33,032 bases of DNA, taken from contig JAHEJA010000015.1 of NCBI GenBank assembly GCA_024639125.1, positions 1-33,032 of the forward strand, read 5' to 3'. Of the stretch, positions 15,158 through 22,793 are shown one piece after another. This stretch comes from Paracoccaceae bacterium (lineage in GTDB: Bacteria; Pseudomonadota; Alphaproteobacteria; Rhodobacterales; Rhodobacteraceae). The notes under the pieces are model-generated. The model made no database searches and was not told the DNA's origin. It saw only the letters and a program-made list of their open reading frames with translations. Every line of letters starts with the position of its first letter. Position 1 is the first letter of the stretch. A program made the position numbers and the translations under genes.

Positions 15158-16272
15158 GACTTGGCGCGCAATAACATAGCAGACCCAAGCCCACCTGCGG
15201 CAGCAATGGCGGCAAGCCCTATTTGATCCGACTTCTCTAGGTCCTGAAACAAGCGCACGGCAAGAATTGCACCCGATGCTCCTATTGGATGGCCTCTTGC
15301 CAATGCGCCCCCTTTGGCATTCATGCGTGCGGGATTTATCCCAGTAAGATTGGCACAAAGCATGGCTTGAACGGCATAGGCTTCCATCATTTCCGTACAA
15401 GCGATCTGATCTGGCGCTATTCCCTGCCTTTGAAGCAGGGTGTTAACCGCATCAACAGGCGCGAGTGCTGGAAAAGCAGGGTCCGCGCCAATTGTGATGC
15501 CATCCACTATTTCAACCACTTTTCCTTTGTATGCCGTAGCGATATCTTCGGATACGACGACACAAAACGCGGCTCCATCAGCAGCAACGGCACTATTTGC
15601 GAACGTAATTGTGTCGTGAATAACAGGGGCGCGTTTGCAAAGCGCCATAGACAAAGCACGGCTATAAGTATCTGCGTTAAGCGATCCAATCGGCACTATT
15701 TCGCGGCCAAGCAGTTCCCGATTAGCGACGGCTTTCGCATGACTATGACACGCAAAAGTATCCTGCATTTCACGCGATATCGAATATTTCTTAGCCAGTC
15801 CCGAAGCGGATTCGGCCATATCAGGATCATTTTCGGGCCAAGGCGTGAAGGCTGGGCGTTCATAGGGTTCAAACAGTGCGGTTTCAGTATTTTGCCCCAT
15901 CCGTATCGGTCTCTTGGAATAGCTTTCGACACCACCAGCAATAACGATTTCTGCATGACCGCTTGCTACCATATGCTTTGCCAAGGCCAAAGCATCTAGC
16001 CCCCCAACGCATTGGCGATCGATACTAAGCCCAGCCACCGACGCCGCACATCCAGAGGCCAGTGCAATCAAACGCGCAGGATTACCCCCTGCCCCCAATG
16101 CATTCGAAACGATCATCTCATCGACATCTAACGCCGTCAAACCACAGCTTTCTAGACACGCCCGAATAACAGGTGCCGCCAAATCATGCAGTGAAAAACC
16201 AGACAAGGCCCCAAGCCGTGGCGCAACTGCTGTCCGTTTGGCAGCTAAGATATAAGCAGATCTATGACCCAT
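15154..16272 (-). CDS. Thiolase-family protein with altered active site
   Basis: The 372-residue thiolase fold has the nucleophile Cys88 (DRQCVGGLDAL) and the active histidine His328 (ARGHPIGASGA). Two other family residues are changed. The NEAF motif is MEAY, with Met296 at the asparagine position, and the C-terminal CxGGG cysteine is Ala357 (GLAAIAAAGGLG). In biosynthetic and degradative thiolases these residues form the oxyanion hole and supply the second catalytic base, so ordinary acetyl-CoA acetyltransferase activity is doubtful. The start overlaps the upstream ligase gene by 11 bp, so both are made together. The pair faces bioMNY, much like the yhfS-yhfT genes beside the BioY gene yhfU in Bacillus subtilis. 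The substrate is unknown. Confidence 0.88.
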   Translation of the reverse strand: MGHRSAYILAAKRTAVAPRLGALSGFSLHDLAAPVIRACLESCGLTALDVDEMIVSNALGAGGNPARLIALASGCAASVAGLSIDRQCVGGLDALALAKHMVASGHAEIVIAGGVESYSKRPIRMGQNTETALFEPYERPAFTPWPENDPDMAESASGLAKKYSISREMQDTFACHSHAKAVANRELLGREIVPIGSLNADTYSRALSMALCKRAPVIHDTITFANSAVAADGAAFCVVVSEDIATAYKGKVVEIVDGITIGADPAFPALAPVDAVNTLLQRQGIAPDQIACTEMMEAYAVQAMLCANLTGINPARMNAKGGALARGHPIGASGAILAVRLFQDLEKSDQIGLAAIAAAGGLGSAMLLRAKS

Positions 16273-17500
16273 CTAGGTGCTCCAACATAGCGCTAAAAGC
16301 GCGGATATTTGGTTTGCCCGACGCCAAACGCGGCCAGTCGACCATGGCCAAGTAATGAAACGCGAATGGCACCGCACGCGATGACATATGCGTTCGGCAC
16401 CATGTGCGCAATTCCGCTTCATTACAGGATGTTCCGCAATAGAACGCCACTGGATGAAACCCGCGCTTAGTGTCCGAGACTGGCATAACGACGGCATCAG
16501 AGATGTTGGGATGCAGCATCAAGGCGCGCTCGATGTCTTCTGGAAAGACGTTTTGATCCGCGACAGTAAACATGCGCGACTTGCGCCCTGACAAAAATAG
16601 ATTTCCATCCGGATCAATCCGACCCATTTCCCCAACTGTTAACCAATCACCATCCCAAAGCGTATCCTTTGACGTGCCTAGGCTATAGCTTTCAAACACA
16701 TAGGGGGATCGCACCCAAATGTCACCAATGCCTGTTTCTGTATTGATATTGCGGATATCTATATCAACATCAGGATAGGCTTTGCCAACGGAATTCAAGG
16801 GTGTTTTAGCATCGCTCAATGTTACAAAGCTGGTTTCCGAAGCCCCGTAAAAAACCCGTATATCAGCCAAAGGTGCCGCCTTTGCCAAAACAGCCCACTG
16901 TTCAGGCGATAGACGTCCACCCCCAACAAGGATCAATTTCAAATGCTGCAACGCCTGAAATTCGACCAACTGTAGAATTTGCGTCGGCGTGGCGTAAACA
17001 ATGTCACATCGTTGCTCTAAGAGGGCACGTGCTTGTTGATTGGGGCGCAAATGCCCCATTAAATGCACATCAGCCCCAACACTTATGCCTTCGACCGCAG
17101 CAAATAAAGCAAGTGAATGCTCTAAATGACCCAGAACAGCATATCGCGACAAAGGCCCAATGCCGAAAAGTTCGGTGTGACGCTGAAATGACAGATTCCA
17201 GCTATTGCAGCTGCGTCTAAGGATTTTGGGCGTTCCTGTTGTTCCCCCCGTTTGGCATTGAAAATACCCGCCGGTATCAGATTTTGAAGCCTGCTGTGTG
17301 ACCGGAATCAAAGGTGCTAAAACGGGTTCGTCCCCATTAGCCAGCAAATGGAAAAACCCCAAAAGGCATTCTGCATCTGATATCGATTTAGGGGATAGGC
17401 ACCGATCACGAGGCACGAAATTGTCACGCGCTATGTCCGCGCCTACAAATAATTTCGCCTGTTGATGCCATTGCAATTTTTTGAACCTCACCTTTACCAC
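16262..17500 (-). CDS. AMP-forming acyl-CoA synthetase (adenylate-forming enzyme), short form
   Basis: The 412-residue enzyme has the ANL-superfamily motifs in order: P-loop QTGGTTGTPK at 83-92, YGASET at 218-223, WLTVGEMGRIDPDGN with Gly/Arg at 286-300, hinge SGRKSRM at 304-310, and the C-terminal catalytic lysine Lys396 in RLASGKPN. It is shorter than typical fatty acyl-CoA ligases (500-560 residues), because the region before the P-loop is only about 80 residues. It should activate a carboxylic acid as the acyl-AMP and pass it to CoA. The gene overlaps the thiolase gene by 11 bp and lies opposite bioMNY, so a substrate such as pimelate or another dicarboxylic or fatty acid linked to biotin is a reasonable but untested idea. 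Confidence 0.88.
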   Translation of the reverse strand: MVKVRFKKLQWHQQAKLFVGADIARDNFVPRDRCLSPKSISDAECLLGFFHLLANGDEPVLAPLIPVTQQASKSDTGGYFQCQTGGTTGTPKILRRSCNSWNLSFQRHTELFGIGPLSRYAVLGHLEHSLALFAAVEGISVGADVHLMGHLRPNQQARALLEQRCDIVYATPTQILQLVEFQALQHLKLILVGGGRLSPEQWAVLAKAAPLADIRVFYGASETSFVTLSDAKTPLNSVGKAYPDVDIDIRNINTETGIGDIWVRSPYVFESYSLGTSKDTLWDGDWLTVGEMGRIDPDGNLFLSGRKSRMFTVADQNVFPEDIERALMLHPNISDAVVMPVSDTKRGFHPVAFYCGTSCNEAELRTWCRTHMSSRAVPFAFHYLAMVDWPRLASGKPNIRAFSAMLEHLDGS

Positions 17501-17538
17501 TCTGTGTTAGATTGATAATTTATGTGAGATTAACCATC

Positions 17539-17576
17539 ATGAAACAACCCCGAACGCTCTGTCAGGGTCGTTTCAT
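17539..17576. repeat. Inverted repeat between response regulator and ligase genes
   Basis: ATGAAACAACCC (17539-17550) is mirrored by GGGTCGTTTCAT (17565-17576), 11 of 12 bases pairing, with a 14-base loop. No T tract follows on either strand, so it is not a standard intrinsic terminator. It lies in the 88-bp gap between two minus-strand genes and would fold in RNA reading from the response regulator toward the ligase. It could be a processing site, a partial terminator or a protein-binding site. Confidence 0.6.
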
Positions 17577-17588
17577 AGAAAGAACGGC

Positions 17589-18206
17589 TTAAAACAAGCC
17601 TTCGTCTTTGGCGATCAAAGCCGCCTGGGTGCGATTGCCCGCACCAATTTTGCGATATAGCGTTTTCACATGCAGTTTGATTGTAGGTTCCTGAAGATCC
17701 AAATCGCGCGCGATTTCTTTGTTGGATTTTCCTTGGGACAAACCTTCTAGAACTTGCATTTCGCGACGAGACAATTTTTCCGCCAGTGGGTTTGGTTCGG
17801 CTTGCTCGTCTTCTGCAGTCATAAAGTCGATCGGCGCATATTGTTCGCCCATCGCCATAAAGCGCACAGCGTTCACCAAGGATTTCGCAGAAAGCGTTTT
17901 GGGAACAAAGCCGGCAGCACCCAAAGCCAGGGCTTCTTCTGCAACTGCTTTTGTTGCAACACCAGACATTAGCGCCACGCGTTGATTGCCTTCTAATTCC
18001 AGAGCTTTCTTCAATCCGTTTAACCCGCTCATGCCTGGCATATTATAGTCAAGCATAATCAAATCGAACGGACCTTTGACAGCAACAGCTTGCATTGCAC
18101 CATCAAAATCTTGGGATGTAACCACCTCGATGTTACCTTCACCTTCTAAAAACATAACCAAAGTATCTCTTAAAAGGTCGTGATCATCTGCAATTAATAT
18201 CTTCAT
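17589..18206 (-). CDS. FixJ/NarL-type response regulator (receiver plus LuxR HTH)
   Basis: The 205-residue protein has an N-terminal receiver with acidic Asp7/Asp8, phosphoacceptor Asp53 (MLDYNMPGMSG), Ser81 and Lys103 (PKT). Its C-terminal LuxR-type helix-turn-helix spans about 145-203 (LSRREMQVLEGLSQGKSNKEIA...VKTLYRKIGAGNRTQA). Phosphorylation in such proteins drives dimerisation and DNA binding. It faces away from a hybrid histidine kinase operon that begins about 520 bp to the right, and it is the most likely output of that kinase's phosphorelay, an inference from position. A weak GAAAGA ribosome site precedes the ATG. Confidence 0.92.
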   Translation of the reverse strand: MKILIADDHDLLRDTLVMFLEGEGNIEVVTSQDFDGAMQAVAVKGPFDLIMLDYNMPGMSGLNGLKKALELEGNQRVALMSGVATKAVAEEALALGAAGFVPKTLSAKSLVNAVRFMAMGEQYAPIDFMTAEDEQAEPNPLAEKLSRREMQVLEGLSQGKSNKEIARDLDLQEPTIKLHVKTLYRKIGAGNRTQAALIAKDEGLF

Positions 18207-18728
18207 TTTATTCTTTCACCGTTAAAATGTGGACTGCACCCACTCTGTCTATTCTTTATGAACATTAGCACGAAAACAACTCCCAATGCTATCGTTTGGA
18301 TGTCATTCGCCGCCAAAGTGTATACTCTTTGGTATATCACAATTAACAAAAGAATATATCTAACCACATAGGCGCCGCAGCCTTAGGGATAGGAGCAGTG
18401 TGTTTTCCAAGTAAGCAATCATCTAAAGTTTGTTAGGTAATAAAATTAAATATATTGCGCTGCTTAAGCGGGTTGTCATGCTCTGCACCGAAGCAAGGGT
18501 AATCAATTTGATAATTTTCATAACACGCGATGCGTCTATGGGTGGCCAACCTCTAACGCGGAAAGACGGGCAAGTTTGCACACCAAATGTCAATTAATTA
18601 TGGTGAATTCGTCCATCCCCACAATCGCTTTTATCCCAAAGGATATAAATATATACGGATTAGTTTTTCTAAAATCGACTGCAAAAAGATATTAATGATC
18701 ATCGCAATTATAAACTAAAGGATTATTT
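18207..18728. other. AT-rich intergenic region of about 520 bp
   Basis: This is the longest gene-free stretch in the window and is visibly richer in A and T than its surroundings. It separates the divergent response regulator and sensor operons, so it should hold both promoters. I see an imperfect palindrome, GTGTATAC (18318-18325) with GTATATCAC (18332-18340), and short hairpins, but no convincing ORF, tRNA or intrinsic terminator. A regulator-binding site or small RNA is possible but not shown. Confidence 0.6.
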
Positions 18729-19235
18729 ATATACAAAAATGTATCAAACAGCTTCCTGGTTGTAATATTTGTAATCCTTTGGCATGGAATAGCTCAATCC
18801 GATACTATGGTTCGGGCCGATTATGTTTTGAATGTAGAAGTCAAAAACAAAACCACGGATAGGTTTGCCAAATATGGTTTCAATATTGCCGCCCTTGAGA
18901 ACATGACTAAAACCGAAATTACGACATCTACAATCTGGACAGAGGGCGTACAAACGTTCGAAGGCGTTCTTTTACTGGATTTCCTATCGCACATCGGCGT
19001 GACGAATGGATATGTCGAAGCTTATGCAGCAAATGAATATTTCGTTGAAATCCCAGTGAAAGATGCAACATTGGCGGCCCCATTGATCGCCTATAAACGG
19101 AATGGTGACTATATGACCCTGCGGGACAAAGGCCCCCTATGGATCGTCTTTCCCTATGATTCCTCTGAAAACTACCGAACTGATGAAGTTTTTTCCCAAA
19201 GCATTTGGCAGGTTGACTCATTCATTATTCAATAA
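18729..19235 (+). CDS. Periplasmic SUOX-fold (oxidoreductase molybdopterin-binding-like) protein, probable ATA start
   Basis: The first standard start is the ATG at 18807, which gives 142 residues without a signal peptide. The frame stays open upstream to 18714 and encodes a clean signal sequence (MYKNVSNSFLVVIFVIL, then an AQS-D cleavage area) if translation begins at ATA 18729. AAAGGA (18717-18722) lies an ideal 6 bases before it. The mature part has the pattern of small SUOX-fold proteins: TSTIWTEGVQTFEGVLLLDFL and LRDKGPLWIVFPYD. There is no cysteine anywhere, so the usual molybdenum ligand is absent and catalysis is unlikely. It lies 28 bp before a hybrid kinase gene and may serve as its periplasmic sensing partner, an inference. 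Confidence 0.75.
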   Translation: MYKNVSNSFLVVIFVILWHGIAQSDTMVRADYVLNVEVKNKTTDRFAKYGFNIAALENMTKTEITTSTIWTEGVQTFEGVLLLDFLSHIGVTNGYVEAYAANEYFVEIPVKDATLAAPLIAYKRNGDYMTLRDKGPLWIVFPYDSSENYRTDEVFSQSIWQVDSFIIQ

Positions 19236-19248
19236 AATTAAATCCTAT

Positions 19249-19261
19249 TAGGATATTCCTA
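19249..19261 (+). promoter_or_regulatory. Hairpin over the ribosome-binding site of the hybrid kinase gene
   Basis: TAGGA (19249-19253) and TCCTA (19257-19261) form a 5-bp inverted repeat around TAT, just before the ATG at 19264. A second TCCTA at 19243-19247 also complements TAGGA. The AGGA is the only evident Shine-Dalgarno element, so local folding or translation from the upstream gene could modulate kinase synthesis. Confidence 0.4.
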
Positions 19262-19263
19262 CA

Positions 19264-21849
19264 ATGAACTTTTCTGTCCTCTCGCCTAATATACTGCGAT
19301 GGATCCGATTGTCGGCTCTGATTGCTACGCTATTTCTCTGCCTAGCAACCATTTTCTCTTTGGGCCGCGAAGTTGTCTTGAAACTTGATGCGCTTAAGGT
19401 GGCAAACACAGACAGCGCTCAGTGGACCTTTGCTCAAATGGAGGTGGATTACTTTCGTTACAAATCCGCTTTAGAAGCGGTTGAACTAAAAGAAAGCACA
19501 AACACCGACGAAATCAGACGGCAATTTGATATTTTCTATTCGCGTGTTGCAATTTTGAACGACTCGCCGACGTACAATGAAATGTTGCAAGACAGCTATT
19601 ATCAAATTCCTCTTGGTCATATCCAAAATCACCTTAACAAAACAACGTCACTGGTGGATGGCAACGACCAAGCGCTTTTTGACGCTGTCCCAGAGCTAAG
19701 CGATGGCGCCGATTTAATTGCCAAGGATGTACGCAATGTTGCCTTGCGCGGCTTACAGTTATTTATCAGCCAATCCGACACTCAGCGTACCTCTGTTGCG
19801 ACCACGCTCTTGCGATTGGCCATTCTAACTGCGGCAATGGTTGGCGTATTGTCACTGGTCGCGATATTAATGTTTCGAATGTACCGCACCAGCAATCAAC
19901 GTGGCAGCGAAATCCGCGAAACCGCGACCCGTATGGCAAGCGTTCTAACATCGTCGCTGGATGCGATCATTGTGATCGATCAAGACGGATACGTGATTGA
20001 ATACAACGGCGCAGCATCCAAAATTTTCGGATATTCTGTTGAAGAAGCTATGGGGCAACAAATGGAAACATTGTTGATCCCACCGCGATATTTCAATGCC
20101 CATCGTGCCGGGATGAAGCGCTTTATTGACACGCGCCACAAGCGTGTTCTGGGTGCCGGTCGTATTGAATTGGAAGCCCTACACAAAAACGGCCATACAT
20201 TTCCAGTTGAGCTTTCTATTGATACAGCCGAACAAGATGGGCGTCTGATTTTTGTATCGTTCTTACGTGACATAACGGCCGAAAAAGCAGCACAGAAAGA
20301 GCTTGTTAAAGCGCGCGATCGTGCTTTGGCTGGCGAAAAAGCCAAAGCAGAATTTTTGGCCGTCATGAGCCATGAAATGCGCACGCCGCTTAATGGACTG
20401 CTTGGCACATTATCATTGTTAGAGGACACAGGCCTTAGCGATAAACAAAAGCTATTCTTAGACAATATGAACGAATCTGGTCGCACGCTTTTGCGCCATG
20501 TAAACGATGTATTGGACATCTCGAAATTCGAAGCTGGCCAGATCACGCTTGAATCGGAACAGTTTCTTTTAAGCGAACTGATCGAAAGCATCATTGAAAG
20601 CGAGGCTGCGCATAGCACCCAAACCAAGAATAACTTTAAGGTCGAATGGCATGGGGATAAAATCAATACTGTCATCGGAGATCAGACAAAGCTGCGTCAA
20701 ATATTGTCAAACTTGATTTCAAACGCCAATAAATTCACCGACGACGGCCAGATAACGGTTCATATTAAATTTGAAGATCAATTTTCAAACATATCACTGA
20801 TTGAATTCCGTGTAGTTGACACCGGGATCGGGATCAAACACGAAGACATTGATCGCATTTTCAAAGATTTCGAAACCTTGGATAGCACCTACGGACGTCA
20901 GAATGACGGCACAGGGCTAGGACTTGGCATCGCGCGGCGCGTTGTTCAGCTTATGGGCGGTCAAATGGGTGTCGATAGTATTCCGGGACAGGGCAGCACA
21001 TTTTGGTTTCGCGTAAAGCTCGGCGTCGCAGCTCAGGAAACACATTCTCCTTGGGAAACAATAGAGGCACAGCCACAGCGCGCGCTTGATATTCTGATGG
21101 TTGAGGATAACCAAATCAACCGCTTTGTTTTGCGCGGCATGTTAGAAGCAGAAGGCCACACAATCGACGAAGCAGAAAATGGACGTCTTGGTGTGGTAAT
21201 GTCTGAACGTAAAAAGTATGATCTTGTCTTAATGGATATTAGTATGCCCGTTATGGACGGTATGGAGGCCACGAAAACAATCCGCACCGGTAAAGGCCTG
21301 TCAAGCAAGACGCCCATTGTTGCCGTGACTGCGCATGCTTTACCAGAAGAATTAGAACAATTCCGCACCATCGGCATAACAGATTGCCTTCGAAAGCCGT
21401 TGGATAAGAAAAGGCTACATGCTTTGATTACAAAATTTAGCCAGACCACTGACAAGGCCGGCACGCATAAGAATGGGGGGACTGATACATTGGATACTGA
21501 AAGCGATATCCTTGATTTTGAACGCATCGACATGATGAAAGACCAACTTGGCGAAGAAAACCTCAATAGCCTTTTGGGACGGGTTTATCAGGAAATGCAA
21601 AGCGTTGTTCACACGCTGAAAGCCGCTGATCCAAACAGCACAGACGTCGGTGAGCTTATTCCAGATATTCACAAAGTCGCGGGATCTGCCGCCGCTCTGG
21701 GCATCACAGGTATCCATCGCCAATTGAACCTGCTTGAAATTGCCGGCAAAGGCGACAACCCAGAAACAATGTGGGACGGTGTTGAAAATCTTTATGTTGT
21801 CTGGACCCAATGTGCGCAACTGTTCTCTGAGCGCTTTGATATCAAGTAA
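19264..21849 (+). CDS. Hybrid sensor histidine kinase with PAS, receiver and Hpt domains
   Basis: The 861-residue inner-membrane protein has TM1 at about 15-33, a periplasmic helical region of about 145 residues, TM2 at about 183-203, and a PAS domain at about 222-345 (DAIIVIDQDGYVIEYN). HisKA follows with His370 (MSHEMRTPLNGLLG), then HATPase with N-box NLISNANKF at about 483, DTGIGI and DGTGLGLGIARR. A receiver has Asp658 (LMDISMPVMDG), and a C-terminal Hpt has His803 (DIHKVAGSAAALG). All phosphorelay sites are present, so His370 to Asp658 to His803 to an external receiver is expected. The nearest external receiver is the FixJ-like regulator at 17589-18206. The periplasmic region probably senses a signal with the SUOX-fold protein encoded just upstream. 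Confidence 0.95.
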   Translation: MNFSVLSPNILRWIRLSALIATLFLCLATIFSLGREVVLKLDALKVANTDSAQWTFAQMEVDYFRYKSALEAVELKESTNTDEIRRQFDIFYSRVAILNDSPTYNEMLQDSYYQIPLGHIQNHLNKTTSLVDGNDQALFDAVPELSDGADLIAKDVRNVALRGLQLFISQSDTQRTSVATTLLRLAILTAAMVGVLSLVAILMFRMYRTSNQRGSEIRETATRMASVLTSSLDAIIVIDQDGYVIEYNGAASKIFGYSVEEAMGQQMETLLIPPRYFNAHRAGMKRFIDTRHKRVLGAGRIELEALHKNGHTFPVELSIDTAEQDGRLIFVSFLRDITAEKAAQKELVKARDRALAGEKAKAEFLAVMSHEMRTPLNGLLGTLSLLEDTGLSDKQKLFLDNMNESGRTLLRHVNDVLDISKFEAGQITLESEQFLLSELIESIIESEAAHSTQTKNNFKVEWHGDKINTVIGDQTKLRQILSNLISNANKFTDDGQITVHIKFEDQFSNISLIEFRVVDTGIGIKHEDIDRIFKDFETLDSTYGRQNDGTGLGLGIARRVVQLMGGQMGVDSIPGQGSTFWFRVKLGVAAQETHSPWETIEAQPQRALDILMVEDNQINRFVLRGMLEAEGHTIDEAENGRLGVVMSERKKYDLVLMDISMPVMDGMEATKTIRTGKGLSSKTPIVAVTAHALPEELEQFRTIGITDCLRKPLDKKRLHALITKFSQTTDKAGTHKNGGTDTLDTESDILDFERIDMMKDQLGEENLNSLLGRVYQEMQSVVHTLKAADPNSTDVGELIPDIHKVAGSAAALGITGIHRQLNLLEIAGKGDNPETMWDGVENLYVVWTQCAQLFSERFDIK

Positions 21850-21936
21850 GACCATGCAAGCGCGTCGAATGATTGCGACATTGCCAAATTGCTAGCGCCA
21901 TTTATCCAGCCGCTCAAGCCGGTCACATGATACAAA

Positions 21937-21961
21937 AAAACCCGCCACAAGGCGGGTTTTT
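21937..21961. terminator. Bidirectional intrinsic terminator
   Basis: AAAACCCGCC (21937-21946) pairs with GGCGGGTTTT (21951-21960) across loop ACAA, a perfect 10-bp stem with A and T tracts on the two sides. It lies between the converging kinase gene and the petABC operon and should stop transcripts from both. Confidence 0.92.
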
Positions 21962-21988
21962 CTAATTCTAATATAACCAACGATGCGA

Positions 21989-22774
21989 TTAATGTTTGCC
22001 TTTGATTGGCGCCCAAATCTTTTTGTTGGTCAAGTACAAGAGCACTGACAAGATCGCCAAGATCAACACACCGACAAAGCCAGCATGTTGGCGCGCCATC
22101 ATCTTAGGCTCTGCTGTCCACATAAGGAATGCAGCAACGTCAACGGCTTCGTGGTGAAGATCATTTGCATGACCGTCATCAAAATCAACGTCTTCACCAG
22201 CAAGTGGTGGGCCCATTGAAATCCAGCCACCTGGGAAAGCTGTGTTTTCATAAAGAGTAACACCTGCTTCTTCTTTTTCTTTACCAGTGTACCCCAACAA
22301 CAGGCTGGCAATATATTCTGCGCCACCGATGCCGTTCACAAGTTGGCTAATGCCTGTGCCATAAGGTCCGTGGAACCCGGCACGTGCTTTGGCCATCAAT
22401 GACAAGTCAGGCGCACCAGCCCCTGTGTTTGCAGGGAAATGGTCAACAGGCGTGGCTGGACGCGTGTCTTCTAGCTCGGAATCATAGACTTCAAAGTTTT
22501 GCGCATAAGCACGCACTTGATCTTCGGTAAAGCCGACCCCACCTTCATCAGCCAAAGTGCGCAACGGTACAAACTTCAAACCGTGACATGCAGAACATAC
22601 CTCGGTGTAAACTTTCAGACCGCGTTGCAATTGGTTTTGATCATAGGATCCAAAAGGACCTTCGAAAGAAAACGCAATGTCTTCGATGTGCTGCTCGCCG
22701 CCACCTGCCGCAAATGCGGCAGATGCTGTGAGGGCCAGAGCAGTCGCTGCGCTTGTGATGATATTCTTCAACAT
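21989..22774 (-). CDS. petC: Cytochrome c1 subunit of the bc1 complex
   Basis: The protein has 261 residues from the ATG at 22774, chosen because a GGGACA element lies upstream and a typical Sec signal peptide follows (cleavage near residue 22, AFA-AGGG). Haem c binds at CSACH (Cys60, Cys63, His64), and the sixth ligand is very likely Met187 in [10 protein letters not shown]-terminal membrane anchor spans about 233-249, followed by a basic tail. Cytochrome c1 takes electrons from the Rieske centre and passes them to a soluble or membrane cytochrome c. It is the last gene of petABC, 19 bp after petB, and is followed by the bidirectional terminator. Confidence 0.96.
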   Translation of the reverse strand: MLKNIITSAATALALTASAAFAAGGGEQHIEDIAFSFEGPFGSYDQNQLQRGLKVYTEVCSACHGLKFVPLRTLADEGGVGFTEDQVRAYAQNFEVYDSELEDTRPATPVDHFPANTGAGAPDLSLMAKARAGFHGPYGTGISQLVNGIGGAEYIASLLLGYTGKEKEEAGVTLYENTAFPGGWISMGPPLAGEDVDFDDGHANDLHHEAVDVAAFLMWTAEPKMMARQHAGFVGVLILAILSVLLYLTNKKIWAPIKGKH

Positions 22775-22793
22775 AACAATCTGTCCCTTTGAC

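Noticed and set aside
15289-15999. Long plus-strand ORF of 236 codons antisense to the thiolase gene
   Set aside because: It has no recognisable motif, an unnatural residue mix rich in Cys, His, Phe and Arg, and no ribosome site. The opposite strand encodes a clear thiolase.
18739-18765. ATG at 18739 as start of the periplasmic protein
   Set aside because: It is out of frame with the SUOX-fold coding sequence and meets a stop after eight codons, unless there is a frameshift error.
19980-20675. 231-codon minus-strand ORF inside the hybrid kinase gene
   Set aside because: It mirrors PAS and kinase-domain codons, is extremely serine-rich, and lacks any domain. It is a shadow of the real gene.
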